From Saccharomonospora sp. CUA-673 (GTDB taxonomy: Bacteria; Actinomycetota; Actinomycetes; Mycobacteriales; Pseudonocardiaceae): a stretch of 64,000 bases of DNA. Position 1 is the stretch's first letter. Each line of letters begins with the position of its first letter. The position numbers were made by a program, and so were the translations under genes. Shown piece by piece: positions 1-7,726 of the stretch. The stretch spans positions 1 through 64,000 of the forward strand of contig NZ_MKKE01000077.1 in NCBI RefSeq assembly GCF_001942305.1, written 5' to 3'. Below the pieces are notes generated by a model. That model had not been told where the DNA came from. It worked only from the letters and a program-made list of their open reading frames with translations, and searched no databases.

Positions 1-69
1 CGTCTGGGCCGCTTGACCCCCATCGAATACGAAACCATCATGAGCCACACCGCCACCCCGGCGGCCTAA
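1..69 (+). CDS. IS3-family transposase OrfB, C-terminal tail (cut by window edge)
   Basis: The frame is open from base 1 to the TAA at 67-69 and encodes 22 residues, RLGRLTPIEYE followed by a short tail. The 'LG-LTP-EYE' ending is the usual C-terminus of IS3-family OrfB (DDE) transposases. The catalytic part lies outside the window. The tail differs from that of the element at 494-1897 (which ends [15 protein letters not shown]), so it belongs to a different IS3-family copy. The call rests on one short motif and the mobile context. Confidence 0.6.
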   Translation, partial: RLGRLTPIEYETIMSHTATPAA

Positions 70-91
70 ACCACTGTCACAGAACCGTTCA

Positions 92-124
92 GCAGCCCAT
101 AATCCCCGGCTCCTGATGGGCTGC
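92..124. terminator. Hairpin after the transposase tail
   Basis: GCAGCCCAT at 92-100 pairs perfectly with ATGGGCTGC at 116-124 across a 15-nt loop, 23 bases after the transposase stop. There is no T-run, so it could be an IS-end structure or a weak terminator. Confidence 0.3.
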
Positions 125-143
125 CGGAGGCAGGAGCGCCGAG

Positions 144-524
144 ATGATCTCGGACCCGCTACGTCCCACCCCGACAACGACAGGTATCCAGGCGCGAAGC
201 GCGCGGATGGCGATGAAGCCGGCCGGTTCGATACCGGGATACGTGGACGGCGAGTGGTGGCCGCGTTCGGGTGATCTCGCGGCCGAGGTCGCGGAACTGG
301 TGTCGGCGCTCGAATCGTGGGTTGGCATCGTCAGTCGGGTCTCGTTCCACCTCGGCACGTGGGGGACGGTCCCGCGTAAGGCACTCGTCGAGGATCGGAT
401 CGTGCGTTTCGGAGGTTTCCTTTCCATGGACCCGAACACGGTCACGGTGATCGGTGTGGACTCCCGCCTGGTCAGCCTGCTCGTGGTGCCCTCTGATGCG
501 CCCCGGGTTTGGTGCAGGCTCTGA
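144..524 (+). pseudogene. DUF5994-family protein, 3' end removed by the IS insertion
   Basis: The ATG at 144 follows a GGAG ribosome-binding site at about 131. The product matches the pattern of actinobacterial DUF5994 proteins: YVDGEWWPRS near residue 32, VSFHLGTWG near residue 68, VRFGGFLSMDPNTVTVIG and a final LLVVPSDA. At 494 the reading frame runs into the left inverted repeat of the IS3-family element, so the last residues to the stop at 524 are IS sequence. The flank beyond 1897 does not obviously resume the gene. The molecular function of DUF5994 is unknown. The product is probably near full length but has lost its native tail. Confidence 0.7.
494..518 (+). repeat. Left terminal inverted repeat of the IS3-family element
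   Basis: This 25-bp sequence starting TGATGCGCCCC is the exact reverse complement of 1873-1897. It interrupts the DUF5994 gene. Confidence 0.92.
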
Positions 525-544
525 TTCCAGGAAGGATGCGGAGC

Positions 545-865
545 ATGCCGGCACCGAAGAAGTACAGCGACGAGCTGCGTCAGAGGGCGACGCGGATGGC
601 GTTGGATGGGATCGCGACGGAGGGGCAGCGGATGGCAGTCATCCGCCGGGTCGCGGGCCAGTTGGACGTGCACCCGGAGGCGTTGCGGACGTGGGTCAAG
701 CGCGCCGAGATCGACGCTGGTACGGCACCCGGCCGCACCAGCGACGATGCTGCGCGGATCGCTGAGTTGGAACGCGAGGTGCGTGAGTTGCGGCGGGTGA
801 ACGAGATCCTGAAAACGGCCTCGGCGTTTTTTGCCGCCGCGGAGCTCGACCGCAAGACCAGGTAG
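545..865 (+). CDS. IS3-family transposase OrfA (HTH protein)
   Basis: The 106-residue protein begins MPAPKKYSDELRQRA at the ATG at 545, where family homologues start; an in-frame ATG at 509 inside the inverted repeat is rejected. It has the HTH_Tnp_1 helix-turn-helix in residues 5-60 (DVHPEALRTWVKRAE) and a leucine-rich coiled coil (IAELEREVRELRRVNEILKTA) used for multimerisation. The end, ASAFFAAAELDR, contains the T6 tract where ribosomes of this family shift into orfB. OrfA alone recognises the IS ends; the OrfAB fusion is the transposase. Confidence 0.9.
   Translation: MPAPKKYSDELRQRATRMALDGIATEGQRMAVIRRVAGQLDVHPEALRTWVKRAEIDAGTAPGRTSDDAARIAELEREVRELRRVNEILKTASAFFAAAELDRKTR
827..832 (+). 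other. Programmed -1 frameshift site (T6 slippery tract)
   Basis: Six T residues lie in two zero-frame TTT codons just before the end of orfA. Slippage by -1 moves the ribosome into the frame used by orfB, which is open from here up to the TAG at 1093. The position and frame relation are those expected for IS3-family elements; use of the site is inferred. Confidence 0.6.
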
Positions 866-906
866 CCTCTGAGGGTTCCGCCGATCGGCGGGAGGTTCCG
901 CTCGCG

Positions 907-1860
<954 letters not shown>

Positions 1861-1872
1861 CAGACAACGAGA

Positions 1873-1897
1873 CCTGCACCAAACCCGGGGCGCATCA
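1873..1897 (-). repeat. Right terminal inverted repeat of the IS3-family element
   Basis: This 25-bp sequence is the exact reverse complement of 494-518 and marks the right end of the element. Confidence 0.92.
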
Positions 1898-2018
1898 GTG
1901 TGTGGGACTTCGGGCTGTCGACCAGAGGCTCTACACACCTAGATGCTTGCGGCCCAAACTGGCCGTTAGAAGATCACGAGGTACCGCTTGATGTGGGGCG
2001 CGGAGCTCCCCACGCGGT

Positions 2019-2426
2019 TCAACCCGCGGGATACCAAGTGACGTTGGTCGGACGTCGACCGTTTCGGATGAACTGCTCCAGCGCACTCAGCATGTCGTCG
2101 AGGGGTACTTCGGCTTTTGGTGGGAAGCTGCCGGGGTGGGCGCCGCCTAGTTGGTAGTCGACGTCGTCGTCGTTGGTGCCGTGTGCGGGGACGTAGATGG
2201 TGTCGCCGGCGCCGAAGGTCAGGGCGCCTGTGCCGGGTTGGGTGCTGATGCCGAATTCGAGTTCGATGTGGTCGTCGTTGGTGGGGTCTTCAGGTCCTGC
2301 GGCGACGGCCCACATGTGCGGGACCTGCACGCCGCGGGCGGCGAAGTCGCGGACGTCGTCGATGAACGCGGTTACGTCGGTGATGTCGTCGACGTGGAAG
2401 CCGATGCGGTCGAGGAGGTTGGTCAC
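2019..2426 (-). CDS. Imm1-family immunity protein
   Basis: The 135-residue protein starts at the GTG at 2426-2424, which overlaps the TGA of the deaminase frame (GTGA), so the two are translationally coupled. It shows the Imm1 pattern: an N-terminal acidic segment, HIELEFGIS near residue 50, a G-ALTFGAGD block, the PKAEVPLDDMLSALEQF helix and a C-terminal GRRPTNVTWYP. Imm1 proteins neutralise polymorphic nuclease and deaminase toxins; the immunity protein of the DddA dsDNA deaminase is of this kind. Position directly after a DddA-like deaminase supports the role of protecting the producer's own DNA from C-to-U editing. Confidence 0.8.
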   Translation of the reverse strand: MTNLLDRIGFHVDDITDVTAFIDDVRDFAARGVQVPHMWAVAAGPEDPTNDDHIELEFGISTQPGTGALTFGAGDTIYVPAHGTNDDDVDYQLGGAHPGSFPPKAEVPLDDMLSALEQFIRNGRRPTNVTWYPAG

Positions 2427-2929
2427 GGTGTGGTCCCCTTGTAGGTGCGGGTGAACGGGTTGCCGTTGGCGTCGGTGCCGTGGACGGTCAGTGAGAACCC
2501 CGGCGGCAGGATACGGGCGAGGTAGTCGTGGCAGCCGCCGGTCTCGCCGGGTTCGGATCCGCATGGCGCGTGGTTGAGGGTCAGTGTGCCGTGGCGTTCG
2601 CCGAGTCGGATCATCATCGCGGCTGTTTTCATTTCGACGTGGTGGGCCATGCGGCGGGCGATGACGGCTCGGAATCCGCGTTTGACCAGTTCCTTGTGCG
2701 CTTCGGTGGTCCATGGGTCGTCGCGGTTGGGCGTGATGTGCCCGAGCTTGCGGCCGCCGAGTTCGGGGTAGGCCACGAGCCGTGAGTCCGGTGACCCTTT
2801 GACGACCCGGGGCGGGAGTTTGTCGGGCGTGGGAGCGGCTTCGGCGGGGTATCGGTCGCCGTGCGGGTTGCGGATCCCCGCCGCGGCCGGCGGCGGTGTG
2901 CTGGCCGGCCCTGGTCGCGCTTGGGTTTC
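2423..2929 (-). CDS. DddA-like (SCP1.201-type) cytidine deaminase toxin domain, start unresolved
   Basis: The frame carries a deaminase fold: HVEMKTAAMM (zinc-ligand His and catalytic Glu), then NHAPCGSEPGETGGC (the two zinc-ligand cysteines), then ILPPGFSLTVHGT, the motif order of SCP1.201/DddA-like toxins that deaminate cytosine in DNA. A proline/alanine-rich linker (ARPGPASTPPPAAAG) precedes it. No ATG, GTG or TTG exists in frame until a GTG at 2776, which would cut into the conserved RYP-EAA segment. The frame instead begins where the WXG-like gene ends, one base out of phase. The likely product is therefore a fusion of about 254 residues made by +1 shifting, or a gene split by an indel. 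The stop overlaps the Imm1 start. Confidence 0.75.
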   Translation of the reverse strand, partial: ETQARPGPASTPPPAAAGIRNPHGDRYPAEAAPTPDKLPPRVVKGSPDSRLVAYPELGGRKLGHITPNRDDPWTTEAHKELVKRGFRAVIARRMAHHVEMKTAAMMIRLGERHGTLTLNHAPCGSEPGETGGCHDYLARILPPGFSLTVHGTDANGNPFTRTYKGTTP

Positions 2930-3188
2930 AGCCTTGAAATCGTTGCAACGTGGCGTCGACGCCCTCCTTGAGCTGCGCCATCGCTGCCATGGCCGTTCCG
3001 AGGGCGTCTGTGGCCTGAGCTGCTTGGCCGTGGAGCATGGTGCCTGCCTCGGTGTTGCCGAGCGCGGCCAGGAGTTGCTGCACGATGCTGTCCACCTCGT
3101 GCGTTTGGGCGAGGATGCCGCCTTGGATCTCGTGGCACCGGCCCGAGGCCATGTGCAGCGCTGCCAGGGTTTCTTCATGGGAGGCCAT
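2928..3188 (-). CDS. WXG100/ESAT-6-like helical protein (N-terminal targeting part of the toxin)
   Basis: The ORF of 86 residues starts at the ATG at 3188 and is almost wholly helical: MASHEETLAALHMASGRC, then an Ala/Gln-rich hairpin ending VDATLQRFQG. The size and the helix-turn-helix pattern resemble small type VII (ESX) secretion substrates and the N-terminal domains of actinobacterial polymorphic toxins, although no clear W-x-G is present. The stop at 2930-2928 abuts the deaminase frame in +1. The start overlaps the end of the upstream gene by 14 bp, so it belongs to the same operon. It may act as an adaptor or as the toxin's own N-terminus. Confidence 0.7.
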   Translation of the reverse strand: MASHEETLAALHMASGRCHEIQGGILAQTHEVDSIVQQLLAALGNTEAGTMLHGQAAQATDALGTAMAAMAQLKEGVDATLQRFQG

Positions 3189-3561
3189 CGCTGTCCTTTC
3201 TCCGGGTTCCGTCGTGGACGCTGTGGTCGTGGTGTTCGCCGAGGGTTGCGGCGAGGGCTGTCTTGATGCCGTTGATCTGGACCTGCATCTGGTGGAGGGT
3301 GCGTTCGATCGCCTCCAGCCGGGCTGTCGGCACGCCTGGGTCCCGGGCTCCCTGGGGTGACCTGCTCACGCAGCGCTCGCAGGGCATGCCCGAGGGGTTG
3401 TCGAGCCGTTCCAGTTGGCCTGGGCCGAACGACGCGCCGCACAGGGCGGTGATCCGGCGCGGGGGTGCGGGCGTGGCGGGGATCGGGAACACGTGACTGA
3501 CTCGCTGGGACTCGTTCACCAGGCCGGGAATCGGCCGCGCGAGCATCACGCCGTCGGCCAT
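3175..3561 (-). CDS. Conserved hypothetical protein with a Cys pair, toxin operon
   Basis: The protein has 128 residues and starts at the ATG at 3561. The N-terminal half, MADGVMLARPIPGLVNESQRVSHVFP then TALCGASFGPGQLERLD and MPCERC, is a pattern seen in Pseudonocardiales hypothetical proteins next to secretion or toxin genes. The C-terminal part (LEAIERTLHQMQVQINGIKTALA) is a predicted coiled coil, which would suit a chaperone or adaptor role. It overlaps the gene before it by 16 bp and the WXG-like gene by 14 bp, so it is co-translated with the toxin. The function is not established. Confidence 0.65.
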   Translation of the reverse strand: MADGVMLARPIPGLVNESQRVSHVFPIPATPAPPRRITALCGASFGPGQLERLDNPSGMPCERCVSRSPQGARDPGVPTARLEAIERTLHQMQVQINGIKTALAATLGEHHDHSVHDGTRRKDSDGLP

Positions 3562-3983
3562 TGGCCTGCCTCCGTTCCGTGGAATCCGGTGGGAGCGAGC
3601 GCGGAGGGGGTGGGCAGCTCGCTCCCACCGGAGTCGGATTCCGGCCGCGGGCGGCATGGGGCGTCGGCCGGAGTGGGGATGGCACGGGCAAGCAACCGGC
3701 GCACAATCCCGGGCCGGCCGGAGTGCTGGTCGACCCGAGGAGTGTTGCGGTCGTGCTGGCCGTCGAGCACGGCATGGCACCTCGAACAGCGCGGACCGTT
3801 CGGCAGGATCGCTGCCGATGCCGTGACGGTGTGGCCGCACACGGCCCGGTACTCGCCTGCTCCACGAGCACGGCCCGCAGCGAAGGACTCGTCCTCGACG
3901 GCGTGGTCGTTGCCGTCGACGGCGCACCGAAACCAGGTCGTGAAGAGCTTTCGGGAAGTGGTTGACGTTGCCATGGGTGTCAT
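3546..3983 (-). CDS. Hypothetical protein with CGH and C-x2-C motifs, toxin operon
   Basis: The protein has 145 residues from the ATG at 3983 (an ATG three codons later is an alternative). It contains YRAVCGHTV and CSRCHAV, a possible small zinc site, followed by a Pro/Arg-rich tail with GTEAGQWPTA at the end. No secretion signal or membrane segment is visible. It sits 27 bp after the XRE gene and overlaps the next gene, so it is inside the same minus-strand operon. I do not recognise the family; a role in assembly or expression of the toxin is only inferred from position. Confidence 0.55.
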   Translation of the reverse strand: MTPMATSTTSRKLFTTWFRCAVDGNDHAVEDESFAAGRARGAGEYRAVCGHTVTASAAILPNGPRCSRCHAVLDGQHDRNTPRVDQHSGRPGIVRRLLARAIPTPADAPCRPRPESDSGGSELPTPSALAPTGFHGTEAGQWPTA

Positions 3984-4010
3984 TCCGTTGCCGGTAGTCG
4001 GAGGGGCGCG

Positions 4011-4430
4011 CTAGTCGTCCGGGTTGGATGCGCGGCCCGAGGCGGGGGAGAGGTCCAGTTCGCCGAGCTGGCCAGGCGTGACGCCGCTGTAGAACAGCAG
4101 CGAGTGAAGTGCGTGCGTAGTGGCGTCCGCGGCCGTAGGCGCAGGGGCTGGGAGACCGGAAGCTCGGAAGACGTACCGAGCGGCGCCGGATAGCGGGCCG
4201 AACAGGCCCTCTCCATACGCTTTCGCGACGCTCTCGACCCGTACGAGTTGCGGGAGTGCCGCACCCCTCTCGTACGCGCGCAAGGTCTCCGCTGGGATGC
4301 GGCACCGCTCCGCCAGTTGGTCGAACGAGTAGCTGGCACGCTGACGGCGGTCCCGGAACTCGAGCCCGAGCGCGATCCGGTAGTCGGACAGCGCGCGGCG
4401 GTGAATATCGACGACATCCTCGCTGGTCAT
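4011..4430 (-). CDS. XRE-like DNA-binding protein heading the toxin operon
   Basis: The 139-residue protein has a helix-turn-helix at about residues 33-70: ASYSFDQLAERCRIPAETLRAYERGAALPQLVRVESVAKAYG split over two helices. The rest is Ala-rich with a C-terminal acidic tail (SGRASNPDD). It is the first gene of the minus-strand operon running to 2019 and is divergent from the XRE/TPR gene at 4603. A 17-bp palindrome lies between them. It is likely the operon's own regulator. Confidence 0.7.
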   Translation of the reverse strand: MTSEDVVDIHRRALSDYRIALGLEFRDRRQRASYSFDQLAERCRIPAETLRAYERGAALPQLVRVESVAKAYGEGLFGPLSGAARYVFRASGLPAPAPTAADATTHALHSLLFYSGVTPGQLGELDLSPASGRASNPDD

Positions 4431-4515
4431 CCGCCGTGTCCCTTCTCGATTGGCCGAACGAGGGGAACGTTATGGACGTGGCAAGGCCGGAGATGCCCTC
4501 ATCGCGCATGGCTCT

Positions 4516-4532
4516 TATGCGCGAAGCGCATA
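4516..4532. promoter_or_regulatory. Palindromic operator candidate between divergent regulators
   Basis: TATGCGC-GAA-GCGCATA is a perfect inverted repeat with a 3-bp centre. It lies between the divergent genes starting at 4430 (minus) and 4603 (plus), both HTH proteins. A related core, ATGCGCAT, recurs at 6747-6754 in the next intergenic region. It is likely an operator for one of the two regulators. Confidence 0.55.
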
Positions 4533-4602
4533 CGGATGGTGGCCGGGGTTACACTCGGGGCGCGGGATCAGCACAGGCCACCGCTGGGAGGGGGTGGGTG
4601 CG

Positions 4603-5955
4603 ATGGGCCGGTACTGCATGCGCTGCGGTAGCCGACTCGCGCGCGAGAGCCGTGTGAGCGTGTGCGCGCCCTGCCGACAGGCCAGCGGCATCGGCTCGGA
4701 CCAGGCGCCCGAGCTCGGACAGGACTTCTGGCACACGGACCAGATGCGAGACGCCTTCGCGACCCGTGACATGGGCACGGTCTTGCGGGCCTATCGGTAC
4801 CACCCTGCGCACGGCCACCGGGCGTTGTCGCAGGAAACCGTCAGCCGGTGGCTGGGCACGGTGACTCAGTCGCAGCTGAGCCGAATCGAGTCGGGCCGCA
4901 ACAAGGTCGATGCGCTGGACAAGCTCGTGCACTTCGCACAGGCGCTGAAGATGCCGGCCGAGCTGCTGTGGTTCAGCCTGCCCGAGAGCGATCCGGTGCC
5001 GGCGCAGCGTTCGGCGGATGTGTTCGCCCTGCCCGACGGCCCACTCGTTGCTGCGACGAGCATGCATACCGACTCCGCTCTCGCCGACATGCTCTTGCGC
5101 ACGCTGGACCAGTACTCGAGCACCGACAACCTGGCGGGGCCGCAGTCCGTGCTGAGCCTCGTTCCGTTGCAGCTGCGATACGTGGAAGAGCTGCTGGCGA
5201 GCGCCAGGGGCAAGGACCGCCAGCAACTGCTGTACGTCGGCGCGCGATACGCGGAGTTCGCCGGGTGGGCGTACCAGGACACCGGGCAACTCGATCACGC
5301 GATGCAGATGTCCAGCACTGCACTGGATTACGCACAGGAAGCCGCCGACGAGACGTTGGCTTCCTACGTGCTCATGCGGCGCAGCAACATCGCCACCGAT
5401 GCGAGGCGTTCGGACCTGGCTCTGAAGCTCGCCGACTCGGCACTCGGACAGAGCTCCCGGCTTCCGTCGGGTTACCGGGCGGTCGCCTTGCGCCAGCGCG
5501 CACACGCGCTGGCGCAGTTGGGCGAGGCGAAGAAATGCGCGGAGGCAATCGACGAGGCGCACCTCCTTGCTCAGCGGCGCGTGGCCGACTCCGAGCTGGA
5601 TCTGACCCAGTACTGCACGCCCGAGTACGTCGAGATGGAAGCAGCGAACTGCTGGGTCGAGCTCGGGCAGGCCGCCGAAGCGATCAGCACGCTGCAGGAC
5701 AGCTTGGCGCGATGGCAGCCGGAGTACCGCCGCGACTTGGGCCTGTGCCTCGCGCGGCTCGCCGTTGCCCATGCGACCGACGGTCAGGTCGACAACGCAT
5801 TGATAGTTGCCGACCGAGCACTGGGCATCACCCGGGAAACGAAGTCCTCGCGCACGGAAGATCAACTAGCGAAAATCCCGCGTATGCTCGCCGCGGCTGG
5901 TGCAAACGAGCAGGCTCGGCGGTTCGAGAGGCAAGTGCAGGTCCTGCGGACATGA
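4603..5955 (+). CDS. XRE-family regulator with N-terminal zinc finger and TPR-like repeats
   Basis: The 450-residue protein starts at the ATG at 4603 with a GGGAGGGGG ribosome-binding site. Residues 3-26 hold CMRCGSRL and CAPCRQ, a treble-clef-type C-x2-C pair. An HTH_31/XRE domain follows (about residues 60-125; VTQSQLSRIESGRNKV), then helical repeats of TPR type to the end (LALKLADSALG, AEAISTLQDSLARW). This architecture is common in Streptomyces-type pleiotropic regulators that sense a peptide or metabolite through the repeats. It ends 10 bp before the creatininase-family gene, which it probably controls or serves. Confidence 0.8.
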   Translation: MGRYCMRCGSRLARESRVSVCAPCRQASGIGSDQAPELGQDFWHTDQMRDAFATRDMGTVLRAYRYHPAHGHRALSQETVSRWLGTVTQSQLSRIESGRNKVDALDKLVHFAQALKMPAELLWFSLPESDPVPAQRSADVFALPDGPLVAATSMHTDSALADMLLRTLDQYSSTDNLAGPQSVLSLVPLQLRYVEELLASARGKDRQQLLYVGARYAEFAGWAYQDTGQLDHAMQMSSTALDYAQEAADETLASYVLMRRSNIATDARRSDLALKLADSALGQSSRLPSGYRAVALRQRAHALAQLGEAKKCAEAIDEAHLLAQRRVADSELDLTQYCTPEYVEMEAANCWVELGQAAEAISTLQDSLARWQPEYRRDLGLCLARLAVAHATDGQVDNALIVADRALGITRETKSSRTEDQLAKIPRMLAAAGANEQARRFERQVQVLRT

Positions 5956-5965
5956 AGGGGAATCG

Positions 5966-6670
5966 ATGCTGTTCACGACCGCGACGACGTACGACGTCGC
6001 CGACCGCGGTGCTTCCGTCGCCATTCTTCCCGTCGGGAGCTTCGAACAGCATGGAAACCACCTTCCTCTGGCGACCGACACCGTAATCGCGTGCGCGATC
6101 GTCAATCGGCTCGCAACCGAGTACAATGTCTTCAAGCTGCCCCCGCTCACGTTTTCCTGCTCGCACGAGCACGAAGGCTTCGCAGGGACCGTCAGTTTGA
6201 GCTCACGAACGCTGGCCAACGTCATCGGTGACGTGCAGGAATCCCTCGACCGCTCGGCTGTCCGGCACCTCGTGCTCGTGAACGGCCATGGCGGCAACTA
6301 CGTGCTGTCCAACGTCGTGCAGGAAGCGAACGTGTCGGAGCGGAGGGTCGCCCTCTTTCCAGGCGGTCAAGCCGTCAATGACGCGCGTCGGCACGCCGGC
6401 ATGGAGACCGGAGCGGTTGAGGACATGCATGGCGGCGAGTGGGAGACGTCCATCCTGCTGAGCGAGCACCCCGAACTCGTGGGGCAGGAGTACCGGAACG
6501 GTGATCACGAAGCGCCCAGCAGGCCGCATCTCCTGGTCACGGGTATGCGTGGTTACACGGACCGGGGCATCATCGGCCGTCCGTCCCTCGCGAGTGCAGA
6601 GAAAGGTGCGGCGGCGCTAGACAGTCTTGTGGTGTCGTTTGCCGAGACCCTGAAAGTGCTCACCGAGTAA
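5966..6670 (+). CDS. Creatininase-family metallohydrolase
   Basis: The ATG at 5966 has GAAGGGG seven bases upstream; the protein has 234 residues. The metal-binding set of the creatininase/MftE fold is present: ILPVGSFEQHGNHLPLATDT (Glu, His and Asp ligands), HEHEGFAGTVSL, LVNGHGGN and GGEWETSILL. Family enzymes hydrolyse cyclic or peptidic amide bonds (creatinine, the mycofactocin precursor, formamides). The substrate here cannot be told. The gene forms a two-gene unit with the XRE/TPR regulator and is followed by a hairpin. Confidence 0.8.
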   Translation: MLFTTATTYDVADRGASVAILPVGSFEQHGNHLPLATDTVIACAIVNRLATEYNVFKLPPLTFSCSHEHEGFAGTVSLSSRTLANVIGDVQESLDRSAVRHLVLVNGHGGNYVLSNVVQEANVSERRVALFPGGQAVNDARRHAGMETGAVEDMHGGEWETSILLSEHPELVGQEYRNGDHEAPSRPHLLVTGMRGYTDRGIIGRPSLASAEKGAAALDSLVVSFAETLKVLTE

Positions 6671-6695
6671 CTGTCCATAGTTCCAGTAATTCATG

Positions 6696-6726
6696 AGCGC
6701 CACGCATATTCTATATGCGTGGCGCT
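6696..6726. terminator. Perfect 14-bp hairpin after the creatininase gene
   Basis: AGCGCCACGCATAT at 6696-6709 pairs fully with 6713-6726 across a TCT loop. There is no T-run after it, so it may be a factor-independent hairpin or a regulatory palindrome. Its TATGCG core resembles the operator at 4516-4532. Confidence 0.55.
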
Positions 6727-6858
6727 TCAGTTCTGCGATATTCGAAATGCGCATAGAATCTATTCATTAGCCGGGTAAGTTCAAAGCTTGTCTCGTCCTT
6801 TACTCAATGCAGGCCCGCAGTCCGGTGGGCCGGAGTCGAGTAAAAGGATTACGTTCCA

Positions 6859-7065
6859 GTGGATACAAAACTTATGGACGCCGGGTTTTCCGGTGTGTTC
6901 TCAATTCGTGAAGCCGCGTGGATCCTGGGTGCCCCGTGCTCCGAGGTTCACCGGCTGATCAGGGTCGGAGTCTTACCGACTGTTCGCCGCCGCTCCCGGC
7001 TCGTTGTGCCGGCGTATGCATTGGCGCGCCTGCTGCCCCTGCCTGGCGAGAGGGGGCTGCGATGA
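6859..7065 (+). CDS. Excisionase-like small HTH protein
   Basis: The 68-residue protein starts at the GTG at 6859 (AAAAGG 12 bases upstream); an ATG at 6874 is possible. It has the winged-helix pattern of HTH_17/excisionase proteins: FSIREAAWILGAPCSEVHRLIRVGVLPTV followed by a basic R-R-R-S-R wing. These bind attachment-site DNA and set the direction of integrase reactions. It opens a run of ATGA-overlapping genes leading to the FtsK-type translocase and so marks the left side of the integrative element. Confidence 0.7.
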   Translation: MDTKLMDAGFSGVFSIREAAWILGAPCSEVHRLIRVGVLPTVRRRSRLVVPAYALARLLPLPGERGLR

Positions 7066-7397
7066 ACTACGGCGAGGAGTTTCTTGCGGAGGTCGTGGCC
7101 AGTCTTGACGACCTGGCGCACGTGCCGATCGAAACGCTGACACGGGCGATCGGCCGCCACGGGGTTTGCGGATGGATCGACGTGGCCGCCGACGGGCCTG
7201 TGTGGACTGGCGACGTTCATGCCGACCGGCTGATGGCCGCGCCTCTCTGCTCCGGCTGTCCGGTGCGGCGTGAGTGCCTGGAATGGGAGTTCCGCACGAC
7301 AGAGGGCGTGAAGCTCGACGTGTGGGGACTGCTTGACCGCGACGGTCACGAAGTTGCCCATCAGCTGTGGCTGTGGCGCCGGGGAAGTGGCGTCTGA
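7062..7397 (+). CDS. WhiB-like iron-sulfur regulator of the integrative element
   Basis: The 111-residue protein starts at 7062 with an ATGA overlap of the excisionase stop. Four cysteines follow the WhiB spacing: a Cys in HGVCGWID, then about 30 residues later LCSGCPVRRECLEWEF (C-x2-C-x5-C). The usual G-[VI]-W-G-G turn is replaced by LDVWGLL. WhiB-like proteins carry a [4Fe-4S] cluster and partner with sigma factors; they are frequent on actinobacterial conjugative elements and phages. It probably controls transfer genes. Confidence 0.75.
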   Translation: MNYGEEFLAEVVASLDDLAHVPIETLTRAIGRHGVCGWIDVAADGPVWTGDVHADRLMAAPLCSGCPVRRECLEWEFRTTEGVKLDVWGLLDRDGHEVAHQLWLWRRGSGV

Positions 7398-7726
7398 TGA
7401 ACGGCATTCATCTCACGCCGGTGCAGCTGCTCGCGGCTATGGGAGTCGTGTTGGTGGTCCTGTGGACCTGGAGGGCGTCGGTGAAACGCGCGAAGGCCGC
7501 TTCTGCAGCAGCGAGGTCGAGCGCCCGGCTGCTGTCGCTGACGGGACGAGTGGTCGTCGGTGCCGGATTGATCGCGGGTGTGCAATGGCTCGCCTTCACC
7601 TACCCGGGGGTCCACTGGGCTCTGCGGGCAGCGGTGCTGGTTGTGCCGGCGCTGTTGTCGTCCTACGTCCTCACGCGGTCCTTGACGGTGACCACGGTGG
7701 ACGTGCGGCGGGGTGGTCGCCGATGA
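7397..7726 (+). CDS. Small membrane protein of the transfer module
   Basis: The 109-residue protein starts at the ATG at 7397, overlapping the preceding TGA. It has predicted membrane segments at about residues 8-24 (VQLLAAMGVVLVVLWTW), 50-68 and 75-95. No family is recognised. It is joined by start-stop overlaps to the WhiB-like gene before it and the FtsK-type gene after it, so it is probably a membrane partner of the DNA translocase. Confidence 0.65.
   Translation: MNGIHLTPVQLLAAMGVVLVVLWTWRASVKRAKAASAAARSSARLLSLTGRVVVGAGLIAGVQWLAFTYPGVHWALRAAVLVVPALLSSYVLTRSLTVTTVDVRRGGRR

Noticed and set aside
2423-3871. A single 482-residue minus-strand ORF spanning the toxin region
   Set aside because: Only its last ~168 residues are protein-like. 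The upstream part is Arg/Pro/Ser nonsense antisense or out of frame to the overlapping genes at 2928-3983.
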